The notes under the pieces were generated by a model. The model saw only the letters and a list, made by a program, of their open reading frames with translations, made no database searches and had not been told where the DNA came from. DNA of 64,000 nt from Ligustrum vulgare (taxonomy: Eukaryota > Streptophyta > Magnoliopsida > Lamiales > Oleaceae), in NCBI GenBank assembly GCA_963555705.1, contig OY743181.1:27718513-27782512 (forward strand). The letters are read 5' to 3'. Below, piece by piece: positions 1 to 12,460 of the stretch (position 1 is its first letter; the number at the start of each line of letters is the position of its first letter). Made by a program: the position numbers and the translations under genes.

Positions 1-1692
1 GTTTTGACACTCCATTTGCCAATTACTTCTTCCAGACTCTTCTAGCTTTGTTTTATTGTTCTTTCTCTCTCTCGTCTCAAGTTCTTCCTCATAATTCTCT
101 CAGTTTTGGTTTAATTCTTTATGGGATTCTTGAGTGATAATCTTTGTGTATCGCCATAATTTGTGTAATATTCTGAGGCTACTTTATGTTGTGAGTTTGA
201 ACGAGATTGTGAAGTTTGATATCGAGCAGTTAGTCGGTAAATTTGTAAACGAACTTTGTGGTTTTTCTTTTGATTTATTCTGAAATAAAGTTTTGATGTT
301 CATAGTGTTTATATCTGGGTATCTTGTGTCCGGGATTTGTTGATTTTGGGTACTATGATTTTGTAACAGTTTTTGCCTGCTACAGAAAATAGAGCTGAAA
401 TTATATAAAAAACAATTAAGGTAGACATTTAAGAACTGAAGCTTCAATAAAGCCAGTTGAAGGCAGATACGGATCCATAGCAAGGTGAGTCGACGTGCTC
501 GCCCATGCAGGATCCACCGAAAAGATTCTCCTCTATTATCAGTTCCCAATAGAATCCATAGATTGCGGCAACCTAATCAGCTCTTTGTAGCCTTTGCTCG
601 AGCTGGGGAGACCGATCAATTGAGATGAAATTTACAAAGCAAGATGTATTAAATATTGGGAAAAATCACATTCAAATAGAATATATGAATACTTACTTTA
701 TTTTGTAAAGATTTGGAACATCTTTGTCTAGCTCCCCAGGATGGTTCTCACTCATCAGAGAACCCCCTATATAAAACCATTGGTCAAGCCATCCTTTGAT
801 AAAGTCCTACAGACCTGTCACCAAATTACCTCTAATTTTGTGTCTAGCCATGGCATATTACTAACCTTAATCCTTTCCCTTAGATCGGAAATGTTTAATC
901 TCATAAAACTCCTTCTCATTGGCAATCCAATATTCAAATTTGTACCAAAGTATGATGAACCCAATTATGGTCCTCTACCCATTCGAAGTGATCTGAGAAG
1001 GGGCTAATCCCAAGTGCTTTAAGTAGTCAGTTAGGATTCAAGGAAGAAGAAACCTCACATCGGAATCTAAAATAAACTTATTAACAGCCCCATAATCTCG
1101 TGGTGGCCCATCAGCTCGATCATCAAGAGATGCTTAGAAAAATAAAATAGTTTCTATACTTGCTATGCCAATCAATGAGGTCTTTCTCATTGGCGATGGA
1201 ATTATGGAAACAGACCTGTCAAAAAAGTGGACTGGTCTACAGTGGACCTAGTATGACAAGAAATGAAAGAGCCGGTATGCTTTATAGACCTGATGGGTTC
1301 AACACCTAATATAGGAGGACACCTAATACAGAACGTCACCTTAAAGTCTAGGTCATATGAGGTTTCCCTAGAAGTAAGTAGCAGGAAGATCTGAAGGATT
1401 TTCTTGGTTCCCATGCCCCATGATTCTATTCTAGTAGCATCATTGTCTGAACTCGTTATGAATAAATGAATAATACCTGATTATGTAATCAGACTGAATG
1501 CCAGTGTAAGAAGATCTGGAGACCACATCCAATGTTGAAAGTGCACAAACTAAACTTTGAATCATTAAAGAAGGACAACCCTAACCCGAGGATTGAGTGC
1601 TGACATAATGAATTGAAGGCTGACAAGACGGCTTTTCGTACTTTGAAGAATTGGAATCTGGTCCCAAGTCGACACTTGGCTGTGTAATTATT
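1..1692. other. Unassigned non-coding stretch
   Basis: I see no convincing gene here. Short open frames exist on both strands (for example plus 741-1007 and minus 184-549), but their translations match no family I recognise and have no domain signature. The first 150 bases are pyrimidine-rich, which would suit a promoter or leader, but no coding exon follows. The stretch ends at the target site of the solo LTR that starts at 1698. Confidence 0.5.
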
Positions 1693-1697
1693 TCAAT

Positions 1698-4301
1698 TGT
1701 AGCGATCGAGAATTTTTACGCAATTTAATAATTATTTCAAAGTTTCGAAAATCGTGCCGCTGCGATCTCTCCCATTTTTAAGTTAACATCACGACGTATT
1801 AGTCTAGCCAAGTCGAGAAATGTAAAGTCCATTCGATTTTAATTAAATATCGAATTTCTAAAATTTTATTATTTTATTTATTTAAATTATTATTTTTGAA
1901 ATCATTTTTAATTCCAAATTACGTCAATCTTATTTTATCAGTTTTATTCTTCCGACCTAGTTGAATCCGCGTGCGAATTTACCTCGAACTACGTGCAATG
2001 CTTGTCTTGATTTTCACACTACCAACTCTCATCTATCACATCAATCCCATCCAAAACCCATACCCTATTGCTCACATTTCTCAACCCACTTCCTATACAA
2101 TGCATTCTCCACCACCTCACTTCCTATCCTCACACAGCAATGCCAACACACAACTCATCGACACCACCAAGCCTCAACAGACACCAGCACATCCGCCGCC
2201 AACCTCCACAGTCATGACAGCCACCATTACCTAAACCAAACAAATCACCACAACCCGAACCATAGCCGAGCAACCAAAATTCCAATCCGCCATGTCCACC
2301 CACATCATAGAATCCACCTCCATAGCCAACCAGCATCACCAATGGCAACACCAAATCAACCACCGCCACGGCCAAGAACCACCACTACTGCCTTCCACCA
2401 TAGCCATCATCATCAATCCACTATCGGAACACCACAATGCCACCACATCCAGGATCACGCCATCATCATCATCACCTCAACACACCCAACTCCAGCTCGA
2501 GTCCACCCCTGTCCACTGCTCAACTCACAAATCTCAACCCAAATTCTCTGCAACCATTCACTACCAACACTTCCTCTTCACCATTTCCACCACCGTGGTC
2601 AGTTACAGCCACCACAAAACGCAACAACCCAACCACCATCAACCACCTGCAGCACCCCCAAAATCGCGGCAAACTCAACCAAAAAAAAAAAAATCAAATC
2701 CAAAACCCAGAAATAGAACTTCAAATACTTACCTTCCTCATCGCCGGATTTGTCACCTGAAAATCAACACCAAAATGCACGACCCAAGTCTCGATTTAGC
2801 CTTAGGTTTCGCACCCAATCCCTCAAAAAAAATCTGCACCTTTCCATGACCGCCACTCACCGCCTCTCGCAGCCACCCTGGGCGGCGTTCCACCGGCCAA
2901 CCTCCGGCTGTAGCGTCGGGTCGTGACGGTAGACTCGCCCCTACCTGCTGCTGCTCTCTCTCAGTTGCGAGAGAGAGATATGTATATATGTATATAATTA
3001 TATATTTTAAACTTTTTTGGAAATTGCAGCCTAGTCCCTCAACTTTTAAAGTTATATAATTCAGTCATTTTTGTTTTAAAACTAATCATTTCAGTCCCTT
3101 TAGTTTTTAAATGGTTTTAATCGGCCAGTTCATTTTTAAAATCAATTATTTCAGCCCTATAGTTTAACATTCGTTTTGAGCTTCAATCCAACTTTTGAAA
3201 ATTTACATTTTAGCCCCTCAACTTTCAAAGTATTCATTTTAGTCCCTCAACTTTCAAATTACTCATTTTAGTCCCTCAACTTTCAAATCATCAATTTCAG
3301 TCCCCAAATTGTAATTTATCATTTTAAACTACAAATTTCAAAAGACTAATTCGACTTATTTTTCTAATTGGCTAGACGAAGCATACGGAGAATTAAAGGA
3401 TTGAAGTCGTTTCCCGCTCAACTTTGCACTCGTCAAGTTTACGGTAGACTCGCCCCTATTAATTGATTTAAATTATGATTGCATGTGAATGTGTATGTTA
3501 TGTGACTTATGTGAAAGTCATTTTTATGAAAAGAGACGAGAATGTATTTCTTATGAAATATTTATGTTGTTATGCTTGTCATAACTTATATGCTTTTATG
3601 CATGAGAAAGAAAGAAGAGAGTGTCTTGCAAGATAAATGATGATATTATGCATAACTTATGTGCCTTATGGGCACGAGAAGAAAGAGTAACCCGCACCTT
3701 ATGATTTTAAAGGGCCTATGATTTTCAAAGAGAAGTCATGTGCTTTAATGCACGAGAAAGAGCAACCCACACCCTATGATTTTAAAGGGCCTATGCTTTT
3801 CAAAGGTAAGCCATGTGCTTTAACGCACGAGAAAGCAACCCACACCTTATGATTTCTTAAGAGCATGCGTTTATGTGTTCAATTATAATGTATATTAATT
3901 AATTGGCGATGAGTCTACTGAGTATTTCTATGAAATGCTCATTTCTATTTTAACAATATTTGCGGATTTTGGAGAGGGTGGCAAGTGATGGATGATTGTG
4001 GAAATAGTCGTTAAATGGTTGAAAATCTTATTTTAATAATTTCCGTATTTCCAAACATTGGATAATTTTGAGAATTTCAGTTATTTGAGAGATTATGACA
4101 TTGTCAATTGCTTTACAATATTAATGGCTCGATTTATTATTTCGAATTGTTTCATAAATGTTTTCAATTTTATCGACCATTACAGTTTATTTAATGTTGC
4201 CAAAAATGAATTTCAGATATTTCTTCCGCTAAAATATTATTTTAAAGTTTAGACCAGAAGATGACGTGGTGAACCGGGTATTTAGAACTCGGGGCGCTAC
4301 A
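1698..4301. mobile_element. Solo LTR, 2604 bp, probably Ty3/Gypsy chromovirus-like
   Basis: The unit starts TGTAGCG and ends CGCTACA, which are perfect 7-bp inverted ends of the TG..CA type. It is flanked by a perfect 5-bp target duplication TCAAT (1693-1697 and 4302-4306). No internal region or second LTR is present, so it is a solo LTR left by LTR-LTR recombination. Length and ends suit long-LTR plant Ty3 elements such as Tekay/Del, but with no coding part this is inference and the orientation is undecided. His/Pro/Thr-rich open frames at 1961-2849 come from a CCA/CAT-rich tract inside the LTR and are not considered genes. An 18-bp direct repeat (ACGGTAGACTCGCCCCTA) occurs at 2926-2943 and 3441-3458. 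Confidence 0.85.
3030..3310. repeat. Degenerate AGTCCCTCAACTTT repeats inside the solo LTR
   Basis: About six imperfect copies of a phrase like TTTAGTCCCTCAACTTTCAAA occur in tandem with variable spacing. The same phrase, in variant form, appears in the Ty3 LTRs elsewhere in the window (6180-6340, 14150-14310, 18850-19020 and reversed at 33060-33115). Confidence 0.7.
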
Positions 4302-4921
4302 TCAATTTTCCAGTACAGGCCAGTCAAATCAAAGCAACCATGCATGATTAGATCGTAATGGTAGAACTCGATTGAGATTATCTCACCAACCACTTGGGAA
4401 AATTGTTGATATCCAATTTGATTTGGATAGCAAAGTGGATGTTCACTAATATTTCGTGATCCTGCAAGTGTACGGATCGTGAAAAATAAGTGTACAACTG
4501 ATAAAAACCAAGAGTTTAAAGCAGTGTGTAAATAAATATTTTGCACAAAAGTTGACATGGTAAAAGGTATTGGTACGACCCATCTCAACCGTTACTATCA
4601 CAAATGTGTAACCAAACATGGTCATGTTAAAGCAAATCAATTGCAACTTTCGTATGGTCAGTAATGGTTCTACATCTACACTTATGTCGTGATGTATGTT
4701 ATATGAAGAAGAAGCTCGCATTGGAATAGTTAAATTCGTGAACAACCAACACTTTACTACCTTCTTTAAATAGTACTTCAACCAAGGTATATTAGAATTA
4801 CTGGAAATACTTTTTGTTCTGACACTATAGATTATATTTTATTACAATTAAGAAGAAATTAATATCTAACTTAAATAAATATGGCGGTGTTATTTCATTT
4901 ACTTCTGATATTTGAGAATGT

Positions 4922-6520
4922 TGTTCGCTCAAAATAGTGTACCGCAAGCGCACGGGTCGCGTTAAAGTAATAAAGTGGACTTTTTGAGTTCGGGTTCTCG
5001 ATCCCACGAGGAATGTATACTCTATTATACTCTAGTTAATTTAATCTTAACAAATAAAACACACAATTAAAAAGATGGATTTTTGAAAATTCTAAATTAA
5101 AGAAACTAATTTTAAACCAAATTAAAATAAGAAAAATGAAAGATAAAATAGTTGGGATTCATGATTTCACTTAACTCTCACTTAAGTAATTTCTCAACAC
5201 ATGCAAATTAATAAATTACTCATTTACAATGTTAGACCCGATTTTCCAAGCTTAGCTAATTACCTCTCTCGAGTGAAATTAACCCTAATCAATTGGTTTA
5301 ACCTACTATATCTCTATGTCGATTAAAGCCCAATCAATTGCATTAACTCTTTGTGAAAATAGCTCAATGGATCATCTAGGGTTTAAGGTATATCTCTATC
5401 CTTAACAAGAACCTAGAGCATTTGTTATTTGGTCTAAAATGCATAATATCTCTCGATTATCATACACTTCACAAAACATATATTTGGTGATCAATCAAAC
5501 ACATGGAATAATCTCAACAACAAACACACATGAAATAAGCTCAAAATTAATAATCAAACATTAAAATTACTTAAACTAAGTTAAGCTACATCAATCATCC
5601 TAACATAAAATGACTAGCCCATTATATAAATATTGCACAAAAGTTGAGGTTTACAAAAATACATCACAAAATATAGAAATCAAAGATTAAAAATACAAGA
5701 TAATGAAATAAATCACTTCCCTTGATTTTTGCCCCAAAATTCCTTCAACAATGTTTTGAATCTTCACCTCACTTTTTGCTTCTTTGATCCAATGGAGACT
5801 ACCAACTTGAAATAAAAAATAAACTACAACTAATTTACAAACAAAACGAAAACAAAGAAAAGAAAAGAAAAGAAAAAGAAAGAAGAAGAAAAGAGAGAAA
5901 AAGGGGGCTAGGGTTTGTCAAGAAAAATTGTGAAAAAAGTCTCTTCCAAAACCTACTCAAAATGCCAGAAAATACCATTTTTTGGCTTAGATCCGCGTCC
6001 TTCCGCGTTTGGGCCGAACCGGGTCGCACCGGGTCGGCCCAGATTATCGCCCAGGTTTTTGACCACGCGATCGCGTGGTGGACTTGCAAACTCTCGAGTT
6101 GGATTATAGGCTGACTTCGCGAACGCGACCTGGTATAACCACGCTATCGCGTGGTTCACCGGCAGCCCCATCCTTCAATGATTTGCAATTGGGTCCTCCA
6201 ACTTCTGGTCTTCTTCAATTTAGTCCTCAAATTTTGACTTTTATTACAAATATGCCTCTGAAATATTTGCATCTTTAGTCCTCCAACTTTCTGAGATGTT
6301 GCAATTGAGTCCCCATACTTTTGATTTCTTTCAATTACGTCATTGGACATCGAAATTGCTCTTCTTTTCGCTCATTGCTCTCTGGTCTTATCTATTTTCT
6401 TTCCAATTGAGTTTGTACCTAATTGTACAAGATAAACACAATTTATATGTAGATATTTGCTCTATTTGTCAATTAAATTGCTAATTTAGAACTAAATAAG
6501 TGTGTAAAGCACACTTATCA
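4922..6520 (-). mobile_element. Solo LTR of the BC family (Ty3/Gypsy), inserted in the hAT transposase
   Basis: This 1599-bp LTR begins TGTTCGCTC and ends CACTTATCA on the plus strand, so in element orientation it runs on minus. It has a perfect 5-bp target duplication AATGT (4917-4921 and 6521-6525). It is clearly related to the LTRs at 12854-14489 and 17566-19200 but visibly diverged from them, so it is an older insertion of the same family. No internal region remains. Confidence 0.92.
6062..6156. repeat. GCGATCGC-centred palindromes in the solo LTR
   Basis: 6062-6079 is a perfect 18-bp palindrome (ACCACGCGA plus its reverse complement). 6137-6156 is a 20-bp palindrome with one mismatch (GCTATCGC centre). 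They lie about 365-460 bp from the element-orientation start of the LTR, that is in U3. Confidence 0.9.
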
Positions 6521-7545
6521 AATGTATTAATAAAAAAATGTTATATAATTGCAACTGCACACTACATTGATCCATTTTGGGTTATGCATAAAAAATATTA
6601 CTCTTAAAATTATAGAATTTCCTCATAATGCCACCAACATATTTAATTCTATATTACAAAATTTTGGAGAATATAATTGTGAAAGTAAAATTCTTTCATT
6701 TATGTTCCATAATTTTAGTGTAAATAAACATGTTGTATATAAATTATGTAGAATTCTTAATCATGAATTCAGTTATTTTTTATTTCATGTTAGATGAGTA
6801 TGTCATATTTTAAATTTAATTGTTCAATATGAGATGAAATAGATAGAATTAGAGATGCATTAGTGTACATAACTATTTCACCTAGTAGAAAGCAATACTT
6901 TGAAGAATTATGTTTGCAATATAGTAAAAATGCTAAAAGATTTATCACTGAAATAGGGCATAGGTGGAACTCGACATATTTATTACTTAAATCATGTAAA
7001 GGTTATGAACACATAATAACCGAGTACTATAATAGTAGAACTATTAAAAATGAAATGAGAATGTATTAATAGAAGAGGATTAGGAAATTACTTCTAAAGT
7101 CAAAGAGTTCTTTAACGCCTTTTTGTTACTGCAAGAACTTTTCATATGTATAGAAATGATTCTTTCTTTGCTAATATGTTAATTATAATGGAGCAAAAAT
7201 TTGGAAAATATTGGGAATAGTTGTCTATGTTATTTCTTTAACGAGCATAATGTACCTGCATTACAATTTAAAAGGTACCAAACATATTATTTCAAAAATT
7301 AGTAAAGCATTGACTTTTCTATCACTTGTAATAATATATAAAGCACCTTAGTGACCATATATAACTCATATACAATACGATTATGTGCTAATGTTAGTCG
7401 TACACCCTGTGCACCATTACGTTCTACTTCACTTAGAGAAGATGAAGTAAAATTATTGGATCTAATGAAAGAAATTAGAGATACACAAGGAATTTTTCTT
7501 ATAATATGTCCCCTATTTTTCAGACATGTTTTTAAAGGGTAAATT

Positions 7546-8265
7546 AGGCTCAATCGTGTGTTTACTTTTTAAATTAAAAAAAACTCAGATATATTAAGCA
7601 GAATTATTCAAATAGGTAAGTATTTTCCTCTCTCCAATTGTCAATTCACCCAGATGGCTAACTCAATTCCACACCACAAACCCCACCTATTCAAAACCCT
7701 AATTATTTTTCTACCTAAATCAAAACACCACAATCCATTTCTCCTCACTTTGATGGCATCCCCTCCTACCGGAGGCAACAACCTCACCAATTCAGGCAAC
7801 AATAGTTGCCTAATACGGTGGCTCAACAATACAAAGATGATGGTGCAAATTCCTGAACAGTGGCGTTGGTGTCAATGCGCTATCACCGTGCACAGGGCCA
7901 TTATTATCACAACGTCTCCCTGATCTAGAATTGACTTGCTTTGTAGTGAGGCTTAGTAGACCAGTCGCGGCTCTCTCCATTTTCAGTCTCTTCCCTGCTT
8001 TAAATTTCTACTCGGTCGTCTCACTCCACTAGGACACCAAATTGAGCCATTGCAAGAGATAATTTCATCCTTGCAAAGATTTAAGTTTCTTTGTTGTTAC
8101 AGGCGGTGACGGAGGCTTTGGGGATTTTGTTGGTGCAAGGTATTGATGATTGAGGTGTGTTGTGGTAGGTAGGTAATTGTGGTCGTGATTGTTGGTGTTG
8201 GAGGTAGTGGCGGGTGTGCAAATATCCTCAAATCTACAATAAAGTATATGTCAGAGACAAGAAAT
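7546..8265. other. Unassigned stretch
   Basis: A plus-strand open frame of 89 codons (7654-7923) has no recognisable domain and biased Asn/Pro/His composition. I see no other signal. It lies just past the hAT remnant and may include that element's 3' flank. Confidence 0.4.
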
Positions 8266-8269
8266 TGAT

Positions 8270-8965
8270 AGAAATTCGCAATTGTAATTAATTACAAACT
8301 GTAATTCATTACAATGTATAACTAATTCAATTAATTTTAAAAGAAAAATGAAATTTCGAGTGTTGTAATATACAATTAATTTACAATAGTAATTACTTAG
8401 TTACAATTGTGATTAATTGTAAAATTAAAATTAAGTTACAGTTGTAATTAATTACAATTCGTAATTGATTGCAATTACAATTATATTTACAACTTAATTG
8501 TAATTAATTAGTTAGTTATATTTGTAATTGATTGCAAAATTGAAGTAAAGTTACAATTGTAAATAACTGTAAACTGTAATTGATTTATAAATGTAATTAC
8601 GTTGTAATTGCTTGTAATTAAGATGAATGTAACTAAATCAATTAATTTTAGCCCAAAAAAAAAACATCCGTCATATTTTACAATTCATTAGTTACAATTT
8701 TAATTAATTGCAAAATTGAAATAAAATGCATTTGTAATTCATTACTATCTGTAACTAATTCAATTAATTTTAAAAGGAAAATGATATTTCAAGAGAATTA
8801 TAATATACAATTAAGTTACAACAGTTTTTACTTAGTTACAGTTGTAATTAATTGCAAAATTGAAATTCAATTACACTTGTAATTAATTACAAACTATAAT
8901 TCATTACAAATTAATGTAATTAAGTTACAATTATAATTAGTTACAATTCATAATTGATTACAATT
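8270..8965. repeat. AT-rich repeat block built on TTACAATTGTAATTAATT
   Basis: The block is made of many degenerate copies of GTAATTAATTACAA and TTACAATTGTAATTAATTGC, which are themselves near-palindromic. A longer direct repeat is visible: about 8313-8480 matches about 8752-8910 (both begin AACTAATTCAATTAATTTT). No coding potential. Confidence 0.75.
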
Positions 8966-9189
8966 CAACCAATTCCACTACCACAGCCACAACCACAACC
9001 ACAACCGCCAACCATACCACCGGAGATGAGACAAAAAGCAAACAGAAAATTCTACTCCTCCGTTGCCATAGATGACCCAGAACTAGTTATACAGCTGCAG
9101 CATTTCCAATTAATCTTAAATTCTTTATCTTTAATATGAGATTGAAGATGTTTCTTTTGGGCGGTGCGGTGGGTGACCGCTTGGGCAGC

Positions 9190-10454
9190 AGTTGTGAGAA
9201 TATCGCATGTACACGATATTGTTAACAAGTAATAGAGTGGACTTATGAGTCCGAATTTTCGATCTCACGAAGGCTATTTATTTGCTATCGATTTACTTTG
9301 ATTCAAAATATTTCCTAGACTAAAGCAAAAACTAACTAAGAAAATAAATTGCAAAATGATTCCAAAAAGACAATAAATTGAGAAATTAATGAAACAAACA
9401 ATTCCAATAACTAAGAAATAGAAAAATTAAACTAAAAGCAACTAAATTTAATTTTAAAAGCGAGAAATTGAACGATGAGTTTTCTTAACAATAAAGAACT
9501 ATTTGGACTAATGATTTTGACATAATATTCTAGTTTAATTTCGCATCTCAAGTTGTTTTCTAAAATTGTATTTGATCGAATTTACACATATATCTAAATT
9601 ACGTCTCTCGAGTTCAAATTAATCCTATTTAACTAAGTCAACCATGTATATCTACATCGGGTCAGAGTTCCCCTTAGCTAAACGCATTAAATTACCGAGA
9701 AATTCATAAGTGATCACAAGCAACCACAAATTCATATCTCTATCTTTTTGTTGAAATTGTCGGACGTTACTACATGATCTAATTGTTAACTCACATCTCA
9801 GATTATGAAAACAACCACTAAATCATGAATTAGTGGCCAGTTCATTCAAGGATTAAAAACGTAGTAAAATCAATGCATGAAAATAATAAAATCCCCAACT
9901 TGAGAATTGAAATCAAAACTAAAAATATTAAATCTACATCATCAATTCCAATATTAAATTTAGCTACTCATGTTCTTGAAAGAAAAAGCAATAAATAATT
10001 TAAATAAAAATTGGAGTTTTAAGAATTGAAGAATTCGCATCACCTCCTTCCATCCAAAATTAGTCACCAGTCATGTATATTTTCTGACTACAGCCTCTGT
10101 TTCATCATGTAAATCTACTCTCCAATTGAAACCAGCCGTCACCTTTTTAGTAAATTCAAAAGAGAACTCCTAGCCTCTATATTTTGTCTCTCCCAAGACA
10201 CACGGCCAACACTTCTTTCAAATAAGAAAATTGGTCATTGAGTAAATTGCATGCTCGGTCCTTCAACTTTTGTCTCCAATTGCATCAAAGATTGGGTTTT
10301 TGCATCCAATTGTTGTGCGATTGCTTCAATTTTTTCATCTTTTCGACTTTTGAAATGAAACCTGAAATAATGAAATTAAAAAAAATTTATTCACGAAAAA
10401 TAACATAATATCCTAATTTTGACAAATAAATAAATGTATAAAATACACTTATCA
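9190..10454 (-). repeat. 3' LTR of element D
   Basis: The left end GTTGTGAGAATATCGCA matches the start of the right LTR at 24405, and the right end ACACTTATCA is the usual LTR terminus of this group. The first ~400 bp can be aligned with 24405-24806 and show many differences, so D is older than BC. The first base appears mutated (A instead of T). A target duplication cannot be tested because the other LTR is truncated. Confidence 0.85.
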
Positions 10455-10492
10455 AATCTCCCAAACTAGAATATTTGTTCGTCTCGAACAAA
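10455..10492 (-). promoter_or_regulatory. Polypurine tract and adjoining hairpin, element D (terminal)
   Basis: On minus, AGTTTGGGAGATT directly precedes the 3' LTR. Just upstream is a perfect hairpin TTTGTTCG / loop AGA / CGAACAAA (plus 10474-10481 and 10485-10492). The same hairpin-plus-purine arrangement occurs in BC (14490-14527) and E (32707-32746). Confidence 0.8.
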
Positions 10493-10650
10493 CTAAAACT
10501 AAAAACAAAATCTGTCAAAATAACTGAATAACAAAATTTTTAACTATTAACTCATTTACCATATTGCCTCAAGTTAGAATAAAAAAATGTACTTTAGAAA
10601 AGAGAACTGAACAACATAGGAATTATTTCTACTTATCCCATGCTCAATTT

Positions 10651-10654
<4 letters not shown>

Positions 10655-10682
<28 letters not shown>
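10655..10682. repeat. (TG)14 microsatellite
   Basis: Fourteen uninterrupted TG units lie in the non-coding 3' region of element D. Confidence 0.95.
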
Positions 10683-10685
<3 letters not shown>

Positions 10686-11100
10686 AGCCAAAATCAACGC
10701 ATACTTGGAAAAAAAAAAAAAACATACCTAACACAGTATAACTCATCATGCACAAGCAAACCCAAATCCCATATGGTCAAACAATGATTTCTTTTGATTT
10801 TCCTTTCACTGCTCATGGATGATTACAACTTATTGCTTTTCTCTCACCTCCCTGGGTTTTTGTCTATATTGTTTCACAACTATTTTCTTTGTCTTTTACC
10901 CATAAGATAGTCAAAATTAGAAATATGCATGTATAACAAATCAAAAGTAAGCAATCCCCAATTCTACACATTTTATCTCCACAGTTATAGTCAACAAAGT
11001 TTATACTAAACAAATTTTATTTTTTTTTTATTTTTATGGACAACTTTTTTTTCTATCATGTCCTTGACTCTTACCATCTTTGTTCAATAATTTTCTCATT

Positions 11101-11310
11101 TGCTTTCTATGTGACCCCTGTAGCGAGCTTTAGGTCGACAAAAAAAGAGTTAAAAATGTTTGATTTTCTTATGCGTTAGTCCACTCTTCGTACTTGCTTT
11201 ATAATTGACCCATGTAACGAGCTTTGGGCTGATAGCTCCCAACTCAGTTAAGTTTAGGGTACCATGTTTCAAAAGCCTTACAAACTTACTTGCTCTAGTC
11301 ATAAAGGCTT
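11101..11310 (-). other. Conserved ~117-nt module, one full and one truncated copy (element D)
   Basis: 11194-11310 is a full copy. On minus it starts AAGCCTTTATGACT, contains GGTACCCTAAA and ends with AAAGCTCGTTACA followed by GGGTCAAT. 11101-11140 is a second, truncated copy keeping only the AAAGCTCGCTACAGGGGTCA end. The same module occurs twice in BC (15085-15426) and twice in E (31834-32122), always in element orientation. I see no open frame conserved among the copies, so it is probably a non-coding RNA element. Confidence 0.7.
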
Positions 11311-11563
11311 TTGAAGAGTAAAATAAGACCTTCAGCATTTTTCTATTTTTATGCTGGTTGTGGTTTATACACGTTGACCAAACTGCTTTAAGTGTAAAAT
11401 CAAGAACCACATACCTCCAACCTATCAATACATACACATTCTAACCATTCCACCCCCAAACTTACTTTTTGAGCTATGTTTGGTTCTACTTTAGGGATGA
11501 AAAATCTAATGATCTAAATGTTAGGGATAAACAGTCATTCTTAGTTCAAATCACATGATATTA

Positions 11564-11583
11564 CCCCCCCCCCCCCCCCCCCC
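11564..11583. repeat. Poly-C tract of 20
   Basis: A run of 20 C follows TTA. It probably expanded from one of the CCCCC polypurine-tract complements typical of this element's 3' region. Confidence 0.9.
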
Positions 11584-11860
11584 AACATCTATCAAGCATA
11601 TTCTCACACAAGTATTATTTCAATTTGGCTATGTGCTCAATTTAGTCAAGTCTAACATGAAAAAGTAAACTCAAGTGCAAATGATGTCCAACAATCCAAT
11701 TCAAAGTACCAAATCAATTCGGACTACATCATAGGCGATAAATAAATCAACAGAATTTTTCATTTTTTTCAATTTTCTCTTTTTCTCTCTTTTTTTTTTT
11801 TTTTTCCTTTTTGAAATTCCAAAACAAGGTATCAATTGAACAAAATGAAGAAATGAGATA

Positions 11861-11898
11861 CCACCCCCAAACTAGAAAGTTACATTATCCTCAATGTA
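11861..11898 (-). promoter_or_regulatory. Internal hairpin plus polypurine-like tract, element D
   Basis: On minus, the hairpin TACATT..AATGTA with an AGGA-type loop (one mismatch next to the loop) is followed by CTTTCTAGTTTGGGGGTGG. It corresponds to the intact versions in BC (15914-15950) and E (31252-31290). Confidence 0.7.
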
Positions 11899-12394
11899 AA
11901 AGAAAAAAAAATATTAATTAATAGCAATACATAAAAGAGGAATTGGGTACTTCCCAGGTTTAAAGGAGCGATGTGAAAACTTGAAGCTTTGTTCTGACCC
12001 CATTTGGATGATTTTGACCCGTTTCTTGTGTTTTCATGCTTGGTTGGAAATGTTACAAGTGTTGTGTTCCTCGCAAGTAAGAGGTAAACAACATTAGGAT
12101 CATACACACCATTAATAAACTGAAATAGATCAATACCAACAATCTCAATTAAAACACAGCAAAAATCTGAATTTTCAAACATGGTCTACAACATATTAAA
12201 ATTCAGAGTATTTGGAGTTCAATAGGGTTACTAAAATATGTGGCAAAGTAGGGAGCTGAAGTTGTTTTCAGTGAGCATGCATTGAGTGTCTTGTGATGCT
12301 AACTACAAAAACTTCAAGAAAGAAACTACAAGTACTACCTAAAAACTTAAATGTAAAGCAGTAAATAAAGCAAAATAAATAAAAGGGATAGAAA

Positions 12395-12445
12395 ATTGTG
12401 TTGCCTCCCAATAAGCGCTCAGTTTATAGTCTAAAGCCCGACTTT
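12395..12445 (-). other. Conserved motif after the last pol codon, element D
   Basis: On minus it reads GTCGGGCTTTAGACTATAAA, then GAGCGCTTATTGGGAGGCAA. It begins a few bases after the stop of the integrase frame (12461). Versions occur at 16530-16580 in BC and 29725-29776 in E, each right after the last ORF. Confidence 0.75.
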
Positions 12446-12460
12446 TTGGAGTCAATCACT

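Larger units (their letters stand above)
4440..7545 (+). pseudogene. hAT-family transposase pseudogene, split by a solo LTR
   Basis: Read on the plus strand across frameshifts, the translation follows the order of a plant hAT (Ac/Tam3-like) transposase. A BED zinc-finger-like piece lies near 4500-4640 (QEFKAVCK, then THLNRYYHKC). Next come YEEEARIGIVKFV near 4700, NTFCSDTID near 4810, and ISFTSDI near 4890. After the inserted LTR it resumes with ATAHYID-like and FWVMHKK-like text near 6560, FHVR and HILNLIV near 6780-6830, and GHRWNSTYLLLKSCKGYEHI near 6955-7010. RNDSFFANMLIIMEQKFGKYW follows near 7150-7215, and a C-terminal remnant runs to about 7480. Many stops and frameshifts make it non-functional. 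The limits are approximate and I found no terminal inverted repeats. Confidence 0.75.

Noticed and set aside
741..1007. 88-codon plus-strand frame
   Set aside because: No recognisable family, no support from neighbouring exons or conserved motifs.
1961..2849. Overlapping His/Pro/Thr-rich open frames of 81-251 codons
   Set aside because: They arise from a CCA/CAT-rich tract within the solo LTR, are open in several frames at once and have no domain.
4229..4781. Two minus-strand frames of 119 and 111 codons
   Set aside because: They are shadows of the plus-strand hAT transposase remnant and the end of the solo LTR.
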